64,000 nt of DNA. Origin: JACRLW01 sp050181465. GTDB taxonomy: Bacteria > Planctomycetota > UBA1135 > UBA2386. A program made the translations under genes and the position numbers. The DNA is taken from the NCBI GenBank assembly GCA_050181465.1, contig JBFXDD010000009.1, positions 1 to 64,000 of the forward strand, written 5' to 3'. Each line of letters starts with the position of its first letter. Within the stretch, counting starts at the first letter, position 1. Of the stretch, positions 53,436 to 63,700 are shown one piece after another. Below the pieces are notes generated by a model. The model ran no database searches. It was not told the origin of the DNA and saw nothing but the letters and a program-made list of their open reading frames with translations.

Positions 53436-54418
53436 CGTCGCCTTCCATGGACCCGGCTCGGCTCGCCGAAGTGGTGCGAACCGGGGACCGCGCAGCACTC
53501 GCCCGCGCCATCACGCTCGTCGAGAGTTCGCGCAGCGACGATCGCGCGCGCGCGCACACACTCCTGGAGGCGGTGCAGCCGCACTCGGGGGGCGCCTTGC
53601 GTGTCGGTATCAGCGGTGCGCCCGGAGTCGGCAAGAGTTCACTGCTCGAAGCTCTGGGCGCGCAACTTTGCGATCAGGGCAAGCGCGTCGCCGTGCTCGC
53701 GATCGACCCCAGCAGCTCGCGATCCGGCGGGAGCATTCTGGGCGACAAGACCCGCATGGAGCGACTCTCACGGCACGAGCGCGCGTTCGTGAGGCCGACG
53801 GCAGGCGGCACGAGTTCGGGCGGTGTCGCTTCGAGCACGCGAGAGGCGATGATGCTCTGTGAGGCGGCGGGGTTCGACGTCGTCTTCGTGGAGACCATCG
53901 GTGTCGGGCAGAGCGAGCACGCGGTCGCCGACCTGGTCGACTTCCTCTTGCTCCTGTGCATCAGCGGTGCTGGCGACGACTTGCAAGGCATCAAGCGGGG
54001 CATCTTGGAACTCGCTGACGGCGTCGCCTTCACGAAGGCCGACGGCGAGAACATCGCTCGTGCGCGACTCGCAGCGAGTGAACTTCACGATGCGCTGCAC
54101 ATCCTGCGCCAGGACGCGATGCCCGTCGTCACCACCTGCTCAGCCCGGTCCGGGGACGGCCTGGCGGAGTTGTGGCTGGCGATCGAAGCCGCGATAGGCG
54201 CTGCGCGTAGCGATGGTTCGCTCGCCGCCCGTCGGTCTCGCCAGGATCGCGCGTGGTTCGATCGCGCCCTCGAACAGGCCTTGATCGAACGAATGTTGTC
54301 GGAACCGGGGATACGGCAGCGCGTGGCGGAACTCCGCTCGGCCGTATCGGAGGGTCGCCAGAGCCCCACACTCGCGGCTCGCCGCGCGTTGGATGGAGTC
54401 GAACTCCGACTGACCTGA
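53432..54418 (+). CDS. meaB: MeaB-type GTPase, methylmalonyl-CoA mutase chaperone
   Basis: A 328-residue G3E-type GTPase of the MeaB/ArgK family, which loads and protects the cobalamin cofactor of methylmalonyl-CoA mutase. Walker A is GAPGVGKS at 62-69. Other signs are AIDPSSSRSGGSILGDKTRM, FVRPTAGGTSSGGVASSTREAMML, ETIGVGQSEHAVADLVD and FTKADGENIARARLAASEL. The start overlaps the previous gene by ATGA, so it is translated with the efflux and glycosyltransferase genes. The mutase it serves is probably the one at 36958. Confidence 0.93.
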   Translation: MTSPSMDPARLAEVVRTGDRAALARAITLVESSRSDDRARAHTLLEAVQPHSGGALRVGISGAPGVGKSSLLEALGAQLCDQGKRVAVLAIDPSSSRSGGSILGDKTRMERLSRHERAFVRPTAGGTSSGGVASSTREAMMLCEAAGFDVVFVETIGVGQSEHAVADLVDFLLLLCISGAGDDLQGIKRGILELADGVAFTKADGENIARARLAASELHDALHILRQDAMPVVTTCSARSGDGLAELWLAIEAAIGAARSDGSLAARRSRQDRAWFDRALEQALIERMLSEPGIRQRVAELRSAVSEGRQSPTLAARRALDGVELRLT

Positions 54419-54550
54419 GCGCGAACCCTTGCGCGGGCCCTGGCAAGATCGGCAACATCGGGCGATCCTCTTTTCCCTGAGCCTCAGCGAAGGTGGTGCA
54501 CGTAGTGCCGCCGCCCCGACGGTTCGCCCCACCTCTACGACTCACTCCGG

Positions 54551-55657
54551 ATGCCCGTTCGACCTTCCGTTCCAACTGCATTCCCGTCGGTGCTTCTTCT
54601 CCTCGGCTCGCTCGGATTGGCGGCCCAAGCTCCGATCGACACCTTGCCGAGCGGATTCATGAACCGAGAGGGCGATGCCCGGCATTGGGTGCCGGTGCAG
54701 TTCGCGCCGTCGCGTGCGCAGACGACCTTCGATCCGAGCGTGGTCGCGCTGTCGAGCAGTTCCTTGTCGCGCCTCTATCTGCGCCCGGACGTCGAACATT
54801 CGAGCCAACCGATGCTCAGTCACTCGGTGCAACTCTCGATTCACATGGCGAGCATCGGACTCCCCAGCGCGAGTCAGGTGATCGAGTCGAGCTACGCTGC
54901 GAATCGGGGGAGCGATCGACGCCGAGTGCTCGACAACGTGACGGTGAACATCCCCGCGTTCACCCCGGGCGGCACCGGTCCCGGACCATGGAACATCTCG
55001 ATTCCGATCCTGCCCTTTCCCTATCAAGCCGGAAACGGACTGCAGATCGAGTGGGACGTGAGCGCTCCCGCGAACGGCGCGACCTCCTGGAATTGGTTCG
55101 CCGACGCGGAGCGATTCGATCCCGTGCCGTCGTACGGCTTCTTCCGCCGCACGAATGAGCGCGATGCCTGTCCATCCGTCGGCACGACCTACGCCGGTCA
55201 GGTCGGCGGTCCGGGGGAGCTGATGGAGATCTGGTTCAACTCGCTGGCGGCCCCGGGGATCCCAGCGGTCACCTTCCTTGGCGCGTCCGATCAGACTTGG
55301 AACGGTCAGAGCTTGCCGATCGATCTGGCGTCGATCGGGATTCCCGGCTGCAAGGTCTGGACGGACCTCACGGCCGGCATCTTCACGCAGGTCGACGCAA
55401 CGGGCGGCACCGGTCGCGTGGGAACGACCCTGCCGATCGCCCGCGAGACCGCGCTCGCAGGCTTGCGCCTCTACTCGCAAACCTTCGTGTTCGACACCAG
55501 CTTCCAGAACGGTCTGCGCGCGTCCGATCTCGGCGTGATCCAGATCGGCAACAACGTGCCGCGCCGCCTCGGCAAACACCTCTACACCTACTCGATCCCC
55601 TTCAGCGATCGGCCCGAGTTCGCGATGGATCTTGCGCCTATCGTGGGCGTGCGGTGA
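54551..55657 (+). CDS. Secreted beta-rich hypothetical protein
   Basis: A 368-residue exported protein with a signal peptide (VLLLLGSLGLAAQAP). No domain was recognised. The pattern is beta-rich with Ser/Gly/Pro-rich turns (TVNIPAFTPGGTGPGPWNISIPI, RVGTTLPIARETALAGLRLYSQTFVFD). Similar secreted proteins seem common in this planctomycete type, but no function can be named. The preceding 130 bp holds no gene. Confidence 0.6.
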   Translation: MPVRPSVPTAFPSVLLLLGSLGLAAQAPIDTLPSGFMNREGDARHWVPVQFAPSRAQTTFDPSVVALSSSSLSRLYLRPDVEHSSQPMLSHSVQLSIHMASIGLPSASQVIESSYAANRGSDRRRVLDNVTVNIPAFTPGGTGPGPWNISIPILPFPYQAGNGLQIEWDVSAPANGATSWNWFADAERFDPVPSYGFFRRTNERDACPSVGTTYAGQVGGPGELMEIWFNSLAAPGIPAVTFLGASDQTWNGQSLPIDLASIGIPGCKVWTDLTAGIFTQVDATGGTGRVGTTLPIARETALAGLRLYSQTFVFDTSFQNGLRASDLGVIQIGNNVPRRLGKHLYTYSIPFSDRPEFAMDLAPIVGVR

Positions 55658-55751
55658 GAGCGGCGGTTCGGCGAGCGAGGTAGCCGAGACGAACTCGGTG
55701 TCGCTGCGCAGCCGCACGAGTCCCTGACCGACCTCGCGGTCGAGCCCGACT

Positions 55752-57083
55752 TCACCCCTTCCGCACGAAGGCAGGGACCCGCGCCGGGAAGCTCAGCTTC
55801 GGGTCGGGATGCCCACTCGTCAGGAGGAGATCGGCCAGCATGAGGACGGCGCTACCGCGGTAGACCTCCGCGTCGTTCACCGTCACCACGATCGGCTGCT
55901 TGGGATCGAGCACGCGCGGATCGACCAGGATCCAGAGGCCGTCGGTGGCGGCCTCGGTAGTGATCCGCACGGTGTTGGCGGCGCGATCGAGGTCGGCGAC
56001 GATCAGCGCATTCGACTTCGGCTGTTCCCAATACAACCAATAGAACTGCCGCTTCCAGCTAAGGGTAGGTTGCCACACGATCCGCTCAGGGATCGTGATC
56101 CGAGACCGCTTGGCGATCTTCTCCAACTGAGCGACGTGACCGCCGGGCGGTGCACCGTGGCCGCGACCGTCGACTTCCCAGTAGTCGTGTTCGAACGCGC
56201 CCCACTGCTCGCGCGCGGCGATCAACTTCTTCACCGCGATCTGATTGGGTTCGGGCGGCACTTGGACGTCATCGGTGCTCTGGTAGACCGCGACGAAGAC
56301 GTTGCGCAGGTTGGGGATCACGCCCTCCGCAATGTCGACGATCTTCGGGCCGTCGTCGGTCCGCTCCATGATCGGCGTAGGCGCACCCGCCGCAGGTGCG
56401 ACCGCCGCGACACGATCGGCATGGTGCGCGCCGAGCGTCCAACTGCCGTAGCCACCCATCGAATGGCCGGCGAAAAACACGTGGTCAGGATCGATCGGCC
56501 ACGTTCGCAGGGCCGCGTCGACGAGATCCAAGACGAACTCCTCGGTGCCGGAATCGGTCCACCCGTGTTCGGTCCGCTCGAGCACCTCGGGCGCGATGAC
56601 GACCCAATCGAATTGACTCGCAGCAGCCTGATAAGCGGAGAATGCGCCGCCGGCATCCCCGGAGCCCTTACCGCCGCCATGCATGGCGATCAGCAAGCCC
56701 TTGGGTTTGCGCGAATCACCGGCCACGAGGTAGCGCCCCTTGCGCGCGGCGCGATCTTCTTCGTCGCCGAAGAACCAGTGCTCCCCGGAGCGCGAGAGCG
56801 TGCGGCCCTTCTTCCAGACCTTCGCGATCTTCTTGCTCCAATCGGCGACCTCTCGATCGCTGCGCAAAGCCGGCATCGTGCGCAACCGATCGAGGATCGC
56901 GGTGCGCCGCTCCAGCTCTCGCGGATTCCTCCCGTCGAGCAGCAAGTACTCGGCGACCATTCGCTCTGCATCCTTCGCGCTGACTGTGTTCTGCGCGGCG
57001 GCAACTGCGAAGGAGACCGCCAGTGCGAGTGCGCAGGCGCCGAACTGCGAAGACCAGCCGAGCGGACGGCGGCGATGAGTCAT
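55752..57083 (-). CDS. Secreted alpha/beta hydrolase (esterase/polyhydroxyalkanoate-depolymerase-like)
   Basis: A 443-residue exported serine hydrolase. A leader (ACALALAVSFAVAAAQN) precedes the fold. The nucleophile elbow is GHSMGGYGSW, with the oxyanion strand LLIAMHGGGKGSGDAGG, a candidate acid in VYQSTDDVQVPPEPN and a histidine in EVDGRGHGAPPGG. A C-terminal beta-like region (IVADLDRAANTVRITTEAAT) may bind substrate. It resembles PHB-depolymerase and prolyl-oligopeptidase-type esterases. It follows the zinc-ribbon gene by 4 bp. Confidence 0.85.
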   Translation of the reverse strand: MTHRRRPLGWSSQFGACALALAVSFAVAAAQNTVSAKDAERMVAEYLLLDGRNPRELERRTAILDRLRTMPALRSDREVADWSKKIAKVWKKGRTLSRSGEHWFFGDEEDRAARKGRYLVAGDSRKPKGLLIAMHGGGKGSGDAGGAFSAYQAAASQFDWVVIAPEVLERTEHGWTDSGTEEFVLDLVDAALRTWPIDPDHVFFAGHSMGGYGSWTLGAHHADRVAAVAPAAGAPTPIMERTDDGPKIVDIAEGVIPNLRNVFVAVYQSTDDVQVPPEPNQIAVKKLIAAREQWGAFEHDYWEVDGRGHGAPPGGHVAQLEKIAKRSRITIPERIVWQPTLSWKRQFYWLYWEQPKSNALIVADLDRAANTVRITTEAATDGLWILVDPRVLDPKQPIVVTVNDAEVYRGSAVLMLADLLLTSGHPDPKLSFPARVPAFVRKG

Positions 57084-57087
57084 CTCG

Positions 57088-57339
57088 TCACCTGGACCCG
57101 AAGACCAAGGCCAGGATGCCGAGCACGCCGGAAACCACGGCGATGATCACCATCTTCCGAGATACCGGCTGCGAGACGGCCTGACTCGGGAGCGGCGGTT
57201 CGAGGTCGGTCGCTTGGTAGTCGATCTCCTCGGAAGTCTTCCAACCGGTGCGCGCATCACTTCCGCACTCGCGGCACGAAGTTCGACCACCGCGGACCAC
57301 TGCCCCGCACTGCGGGCATTCGAAATCGGGTTCTGGCAT
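57088..57339 (-). CDS. Zinc-ribbon membrane protein
   Basis: An 83-residue protein with a zinc ribbon (FECPQCGAVVRG, TSCRECGSDA) and a C-terminal transmembrane segment (MVIIAVVSGVLGILALVFG). It is probably a small membrane protein with its zinc ribbon in the cytoplasm. It is immediately upstream of the esterase and may be co-transcribed. No further role can be inferred. Confidence 0.7.
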   Translation of the reverse strand: MPEPDFECPQCGAVVRGGRTSCRECGSDARTGWKTSEEIDYQATDLEPPLPSQAVSQPVSRKMVIIAVVSGVLGILALVFGSR

Positions 57340-57402
57340 GGGAAAGGGGTCGGAGTGTAGCGGATGACCGTGAGAGGCTCACCCCCCGTCCGAACCGGAT
57401 CA

Positions 57403-57426
57403 GCAGCGTAGCTGTAGCTACGCTGC
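57403..57426. repeat. Perfect intergenic hairpin
   Basis: Ten-base arms GCAGCGTAGC (57403-57412) and their complement (57417-57426) flank a TGTA loop. The hairpin lies between the zinc-ribbon gene and the sulfatase and overlaps the dispersed repeat copy that begins at 57413. It could act as a terminator or an RNA-processing signal, but no T-run follows. Confidence 0.6.
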
Positions 57427-57450
57427 CAGGGAGGAGCCGACGTAGCGACG
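57413..57450 (-). repeat. Dispersed hairpin repeat, copy 2
   Basis: The reverse complement of this segment matches 24163-24200 with two differences. It lies in a 167-bp gap between genes. Together with copy 1 it supports a mobile or REP-like repeat in this genome. Confidence 0.65.
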
Positions 57451-57506
57451 ACGCCGGGCGCGACTTGCGGCGATCGCAGCAGACGGTCACGAAGAGTCCG
57501 GGCTGG

Positions 57507-60500
57507 TCAGCGCCGGTCTCGCGAACGCTGCGCGGTCAGTCTGCGCAGCAGATCCTGCACCAGGTCCGGATGTTCGCCGGCGACGTCGTGCGTCTCCGCG
57601 GGATCCATATCGAGGTCGAAGAGCAACCAGCCCAGGGAATCGCTCGGCTCGCCTTTCCCGTAGCGCACCAGCTTCCAGCGGCCCAGCCGAAGCGCGAAGC
57701 GATTCGGCGGGCTACCCCAGACCTCGTAGATCTCCCGCTCGGCAAGCTCGACACCCCGCAACATCACACCACTGAGATCCACGCCGTCGAGATCGGCCGG
57801 GGGATTCGATCCGGTGATGCGGCTCACGGTCGGAAGCCAATCGACGACATGGGTCGGCCCACTCGCGATGCCCGGTTCGACGTGACCAGGCCAGACGCAG
57901 AACGCCGGCACCCGGACGCCGCCCTCGTAGACGTCGGTCTTGAGACCACGGAACGGGTGCGGTTGGCTGAACTCACGCAGACGAAGATCGTCGGGATAGG
58001 CGCCTCCCGGCCAACTCACCTGAGGTCCGTTGTCGGAGGTGAAGATGATCAGAGTGTCGTCGCGGAGCCCCGACCGATCGAGTGCCGTGACGATTCGACC
58101 GATCGCGTCGTCGAGATGGTGCACCGCGGCCAGCAGCAGCCGCTTGTTCGGATCACGCTCCCGCTGAATTCGGCCCTCGGGATCATGAAACCACGGGATC
58201 TCGTCTTCATGGAGCCACCGACCCGGGCGATCCGGATCGAGCTGGGTTGGGTCGGTCGTGAACCCGCCGCGCTCATCGAGTGGGGTATGCACCGCGTGGA
58301 AACCGACGTAGAGAAAGAACGGTCGCTCCCCCGCCGCTTCGATCACCCGCACGGCCTCGCGCGCGCAGAGATCGGTCGTGTGCACGCCGTTCTCGGCACC
58401 GGGGATGAACTCGCCGTTTCGGTGCCAGGTCGTCTCGAACGGTCCGCTTCGATATCGATGGTCGTACATGCCGACCGCTCCACCGAGCGAACCGTACGAC
58501 TGATCGAACCCGTATTGGTTCGGGCCGTCCTTCGGCGTGGAGCCAAGATGCCACTTGCCGACCAGGTGCGTCGAGTAACCGCGCTCGCGTAGGACCGAAG
58601 CCATCGTCGCGGTGCCGGGCGGCAGCGCCCGCGTGTTGTTCGCGACCAGCGCGTGATTGCCGAAGCGGCCGGGATAGCGACCGGTGAGCAGTGCAACACG
58701 AGTCGGCGTGCATTGCGGCATCGCATAGTGGTGCGAGAAGCGGAGACCGCCGGCAGCCAGGGCATCGAGATTCGGCGAGTACACCGCAGGATTGTGAAAG
58801 CCGATGTCGGCGAAGCCCTGATCGTCGCTCACGATCACGACCACGTTCGGAGCCCGCGACTCTTCGGCCGGCACGATCGCCCGCGAGGTTCGATCGCCGA
58901 CTTCGAAGTGACCAAGGACATCTCCACCATCCGGGACAGCGACCTGCCAAACCGCACCCGGGCGAGTCTGCTGCCTCTGCGTCGCACCGGGTGCCACGAT
59001 CCCGTAGGAGCGTCGATCACCCTCGCGGGTCATCCAGAACAACTCGACCGGCTCGCGTCGACGATTCACGAACACGACGTCGAAGGGATCGCCGTCGGGG
59101 CGCGAGGCCGGCGTGCGTCGTCCTTCTTGGGCTCGAACCCACGCCAGCTCCGGCATTGCCTCCAGACTCGGCTGCTGCTTCGGAGCGAAGTCCGTGGGTC
59201 TGAGCTTGCGCAACTCAGCGAGCTTTGCGGCGTGCTGCTCCAGCGGTGCGAGGTTGTGCCATTCGTACGGGTCCTCCTCGATGTGGTACAGCTCCTCGTC
59301 GCCGTTGGCGTAGTGGATGTAGCGCCAACCGCGCGCACTGAGCCCATAGCTGCCTGGTTCCGCGAGGTGCGTGATCGCGACATGCGGCCAAGCGGCATTC
59401 GCATCACTCAGCAGCGGCACGAGACTCGGGCCGTCCACCGAATCGCCGATCTCGATCCCGGCGAGTTCGCTCGTCGTGCGGTAGAGACTCAGCAAGTCGA
59501 CGGGTTGGTCGCAGACCGATCCCGCCCGCGTTCCTTCGGGCAAAGCCGTGGACGACTCGTTCGGCACACGCATCATGAGCGGAACCCGCGTCACGGCACG
59601 CCATGCGGTGTACTTCTGCCAATGCTCCTTCTCGCCGAGGTGCCAACCGTGATCGCTCCACAACACGACGATCGTGTTCGCTGCGTTGGGACCGTGATCG
59701 AGAGCGTCGAGGACCCGCCCCAACATGGCGTCGGCAAAGTGGATCGATGCCAGGTAGGCCTGGATCGCCGCCTTCCATTGGCCGTGCGCGCGGATGTGCG
59801 CGAAGTATCGATTGGGCCCCCGCGCTTTGCCCGCGGGCGGTAAGTCGTCGAGATCGTCCTCGCGATAACCGGGTGGGAGCTGGATCCCATCCAAGGGGAA
59901 GGGCTCGAAGTACTTCGCCGGCACGAACCATGGTTCGTGCGGGCGATAGATCCCGCATGCCAAGAAGAAAGGCTGCTCGTGACGGCGCGCGAGCTGTTCG
60001 CCGACCCACTTCGTCACCAGCCAGTCACCGCCGAACTCCTCGTCCGTCGCCTGGAGCGCGGCCCAGTCGGTCTCGACGTACTGCCACGGGCCGCCACGCG
60101 GCAGACTGACCGGACGGTTCGCCGGATCCAGCGTGCGCGGGAAAGGATTCTCCTTCTCTTTGGGCGGGAAGTACTCATCCCACGAGTGCGCGTCGATGAA
60201 GTAGTGCAGCAGCTTGCCGGATCCCGCGGCGCGGTAGCCGTGGTTGCGAAAATGCTGCGGGAGCAGCACCGCATCCGGCAACACCTCGCGCATCTTCTGA
60301 CGATTGTCGTAGAGCCCCGAACGGTGCGGTGAGAGGCCGGTCATCACGGCAGTGCGCGACGGATTGCATGCTGCACCCGCACAGTGCGCGTTGGTGAAGA
60401 GCACACCACTCGCCGCAAGTCGATCGAGGTTCGGCGTAAGCGTCTGCGGATGGCCGCCGAGGCAACCGATCCAATCGTTCAAGTCGTCGATCGCGATGAA

Positions 60501-60593
60501 CAGGACGTTCGGTGCGCTCTGTGCCGGCCCGGAGCCCGCACTGAGCAGCATCAGGATCGTCGCGAGAACTCCGGCGTGTGAGATCGAGGGCAC
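57507..60593 (-). CDS. Tandem double sulfatase with VHL-beta-like linker
   Basis: A 1,028-residue secreted protein with two full sulfatase domains. The first (about 28-465) has the formylglycine motif C76-NPSR (ACNPSRTAVMTGLSP), like iduronate-2-sulfatase types. The second (about 581-1020) has C628-TPTR (QCTPTRVALLTGRYPGRFG), like arylsulfatase B/N-acetylgalactosamine-4-sulfatase types. Between them, residues 503-575 (DVVFVNRRREPVELFWMT, RSYGIVAPGATQRQQTRPG, VWQVAVPDGGDVL) match the von Hippel-Lindau beta domain. A GTG at 60593 gives a signal peptide (VLATILMLLSAGSGPAQS); GTG at 60620 is possible. Each cysteine would need oxidation by a formylglycine-generating enzyme not seen here. It should desulfate polysaccharides such as heparan or chondroitin-like glycans. 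Confidence 0.9.
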   Translation of the reverse strand: MPSISHAGVLATILMLLSAGSGPAQSAPNVLFIAIDDLNDWIGCLGGHPQTLTPNLDRLAASGVLFTNAHCAGAACNPSRTAVMTGLSPHRSGLYDNRQKMREVLPDAVLLPQHFRNHGYRAAGSGKLLHYFIDAHSWDEYFPPKEKENPFPRTLDPANRPVSLPRGGPWQYVETDWAALQATDEEFGGDWLVTKWVGEQLARRHEQPFFLACGIYRPHEPWFVPAKYFEPFPLDGIQLPPGYREDDLDDLPPAGKARGPNRYFAHIRAHGQWKAAIQAYLASIHFADAMLGRVLDALDHGPNAANTIVVLWSDHGWHLGEKEHWQKYTAWRAVTRVPLMMRVPNESSTALPEGTRAGSVCDQPVDLLSLYRTTSELAGIEIGDSVDGPSLVPLLSDANAAWPHVAITHLAEPGSYGLSARGWRYIHYANGDEELYHIEEDPYEWHNLAPLEQHAAKLAELRKLRPTDFAPKQQPSLEAMPELAWVRAQEGRRTPASRPDGDPFDVVFVNRRREPVELFWMTREGDRRSYGIVAPGATQRQQTRPGAVWQVAVPDGGDVLGHFEVGDRTSRAIVPAEESRAPNVVVIVSDDQGFADIGFHNPAVYSPNLDALAAGGLRFSHHYAMPQCTPTRVALLTGRYPGRFGNHALVANNTRALPPGTATMASVLRERGYSTHLVGKWHLGSTPKDGPNQYGFDQSYGSLGGAVGMYDHRYRSGPFETTWHRNGEFIPGAENGVHTTDLCAREAVRVIEAAGERPFFLYVGFHAVHTPLDERGGFTTDPTQLDPDRPGRWLHEDEIPWFHDPEGRIQRERDPNKRLLLAAVHHLDDAIGRIVTALDRSGLRDDTLIIFTSDNGPQVSWPGGAYPDDLRLREFSQPHPFRGLKTDVYEGGVRVPAFCVWPGHVEPGIASGPTHVVDWLPTVSRITGSNPPADLDGVDLSGVMLRGVELAEREIYEVWGSPPNRFALRLGRWKLVRYGKGEPSDSLGWLLFDLDMDPAETHDVAGEHPDLVQDLLRRLTAQRSRDRR

Positions 60594-60643
60594 GAAGACG
60601 TGATAACACGAAGCCGGCACGAGCGCGCCAGCCGGCCCGGACG

Positions 60644-60664
60644 ATTCGTGAACGTCGCGGCGAG
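60644..60664 (+). repeat. 21-bp dispersed motif, copy 2
   Basis: Nineteen of 21 positions match the minus strand of 24258-24278. It sits in the 147-bp gap between the sulfatase and RND genes, so both copies are intergenic. Confidence 0.4.
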
Positions 60665-60740
60665 TCCGGGCTGGAACCGGCGTTCCAGGTCGCGAAACAT
60701 GGACGCACGCGCTCCGGCCTCGACTCTGGTCACTCCGACA

Positions 60741-63700
60741 TCAACTGGTCTCATGGAGTTGGGAGGGGCCGGCGGGAACCGCGTGCTCCAGAGCCTCGGT
60801 CCACGGCTCGTCGGTCTCGTCGCGGAGCAGCTTCTTGCCGTCGGCCATCTTCGCGAAGATGTAGTACAGACCGGGGATCAGCACGACGCCGATCACCGTG
60901 CCGAACAACATGCCGCCGACGCCCGCGGTGCCGATCGTCCGGTTGGCGATCGCGCCGACTCCCGACGCAGAGACCAAGGGAAGGAGGCCGGCAACGAATG
61001 CGAAGGAGGTCATTTGGATCGGCCGGAACCGCATCCTGCCACCTTCGACCGCAGCCTCGGCAAGGGATCGACCCTCGCGACGCCGTTGCACGGCGAACTC
61101 GACGATCAGGATCGCATTCTTTCCCAGCAAGCCGACCAGCATGATCAGCCCGAGCTGCGCCCACACGTCGTTCGCCAGGCCGACAGCTTGCAGGAACAGG
61201 AAAGCGCCGAAGACACCGACCGGCACCGAGAGGATCACTGCGAGCGGGATCAAGAAGCTCTCGTACTGACCGACCAGCAACAGATACACGAACGCAATCA
61301 CGACGAAGAAGATGTAGAGCGACGCGTTGCCCTGCTTCGACTCGTCCCAGGACAGCCCTTCCCAACCGAGCCCGTAGCCGCTCGGCAGCGTCGCATCCGC
61401 AACCTCCAGGATCGCCTTGATCGCCGCACCGCTCGAGAATCCGTGCGCCGGAACGCCTTGGATCGCGGCAGATGGATAGAGGTTGTAGCGGGTGATCTCG
61501 TTGAGTCCCTGCCCCTTCTTGATGTGCATGAACGAGCTATAGGGCACCATCTCTCCGCCCTCGTTCTTCACGAACAGTTCGTCGAGGTCCTTCGGCATGC
61601 GCCGGAACTCGGGCCACGACTGCACGTACACCTTGTAGAACTGATTGAAGAGGATGAAGCCCTGTTCATACGTGCTGCCGATCAGGATGTTGAGATTGTC
61701 GAGCGCTTGCTTGACCGACACTCCCTTCTGCATCGCCAGGTCGTTGTCGACGACGAGTTCGTACTGCGGGTAGTCGGCGGCATAGAATGTGAAGAGATTG
61801 CGGACTTCGGGGCGCTCCGCGAGAGCGGCCATGAACTTCGTCGTCACCTCTCCGAGTCGCTGGTAGTCGGCGACGCTCGACTGGGTCTTGTCCAGCAGTC
61901 GGACCGAGAAGCCGCCGGCGGCACCGAAGCCAGGAATCGCCGGTGGCTCGAAGAACTCGAGTTTGACGTCGGTGAGTCGGCGGCACCGCGCTTCGAGCTG
62001 CCCGATGATCTCGACGGCGGATGCCTTGCGCTCGGTCCAAGGCTCGAGGTTGATGATGGCGGTGCCCGCATTCGATCCGCGTCCCTCCGTCAGGATCTCG
62101 TAGCCCGCAACCGAGGTGACCGAAGCAACCCCCGGGATCTCCTTGGCGATCGATTCCAGCTCCAAGGACTTCGCATTGGTGTACTCCAAGGTCGACCCCG
62201 GCGGAGTCTGCAACACTGCGTAGATGATCCCCTGGTCCTCACCGGGAATGAAACCGCTGGCCATGTTGGTGTTGACACCAACCGTCCCGAACACGAATGC
62301 ACCGGTGGCCCCGAGCGTCAAGATGCGACGCGCGACGATCGGCCGCAGCGTCCCCGTGTACAGGTTGGTGATACCGTCGATCGCACGACTGAACATTGGC
62401 TGCACGAACGGAGCGAGCACCACCAACAGACCGACAGGACCCCAGAGCTCGTACGAGAGGTAGGTGAGCCCCAGGAGAAGGGGGAGCCCGACGAGCGCGA
62501 GTGCTGCCATTCGCCGGATTCGTGCACGTCCCGCCGCCTTCGCAACGGACAATCCGGCGGCATCGCCGACGACGGCACCCCCGTGCGGTTTCAGAATCAT
62601 CGCGCACAGCACGGGAGTGAGCGTCAGAGCGACGACACCGGACAGAATGATCGACACGGCCATCGTCACGCCGAACTGCCGGTAGAACACGCCCACCGGA
62701 CCCGGCACAAACGTGACCGGCACGAACACGGACGTCATCACCAGAGTGATGGCGACGATTGCGCCGCTGATCTCATGCAGCACCTCCTGAGTGGCCCGAT
62801 ACGGCGACAGGTGCTTCTGAGCCATCTTCGCGTGCACCGCTTCGACCACGACGATTGCGTTGTCGACGACGATGCCGATGGCCAGCACGATGGCGAACAA
62901 GGTGATGAGGTTGATCGAGAACCCCATCAGGCTCAGCACGAAGAAGGTGCCGACGAGAGACACCGGCACGGCCAACGCTGGAATCAACGTGGAGCGCAGA
63001 TCGCCGAGGAACAGGAAGACAACCAGCGAGACCAGGATGAAGGCCTCGAGCAACGTGTGCAGCACCTGATCGATCGACGCGTCGACGAACTTCGAGACGT
63101 CGTAGGCGATCTCGTAGTCCATCCCCGGAGGGAACGACGGACGCAGCTCTTCGAGCGTCCGTTTGACCTCCGCGATGACCTCCGCCGCGTTGGAACCCGG
63201 CGCCTGCTTGAGAACCACCGACGCTGCCGGGTGTCCGTCGACATCCGAGTAGATGTCGAAGAACTCCGAGCCGAGTTCGATGCCGTCGTGACCGTGGCGC
63301 TGGGACTCCTGATGCTCGGCCCGATGCGTCTCTCCGTCCGCCGAGGCCGATTCGGATGACCCGTCGTCACTCCCGCCGGCGATGTGATCCTTCGGCGGAA
63401 CGCAGACATCGCGGAGGCGCAGAATCTCCCCGTTCGGCTTCGCCCTCAGCACGATGTTGCCGTACTGCTCGGGCTTGTTGTACCGCCCGATGTAGGTCAA
63501 CACGTACTCCTTCGACTGCGACGTCATGCCGGTGGCCTGACCGAGTCGGCCGGGCGAGCCGATGATGCTCTGCTCCGCCAGGGCCTCCATGATATCTTCG
63601 ACCGAGATGTTGTAGGCGCGCATGCGTTCGGGATTCAGCCACACGCGCATCGCGAAGCTGCGATTGCCGAGGTTCGTCGGGATGCCCATGCCCGGAATGC

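Noticed and set aside
60600..63359. A 919-residue plus-strand frame.
   Set aside because: It runs opposite to the RND pump and has the biased Arg/His-rich content of antisense frames in GC-rich DNA. The RND reading has clear motifs.
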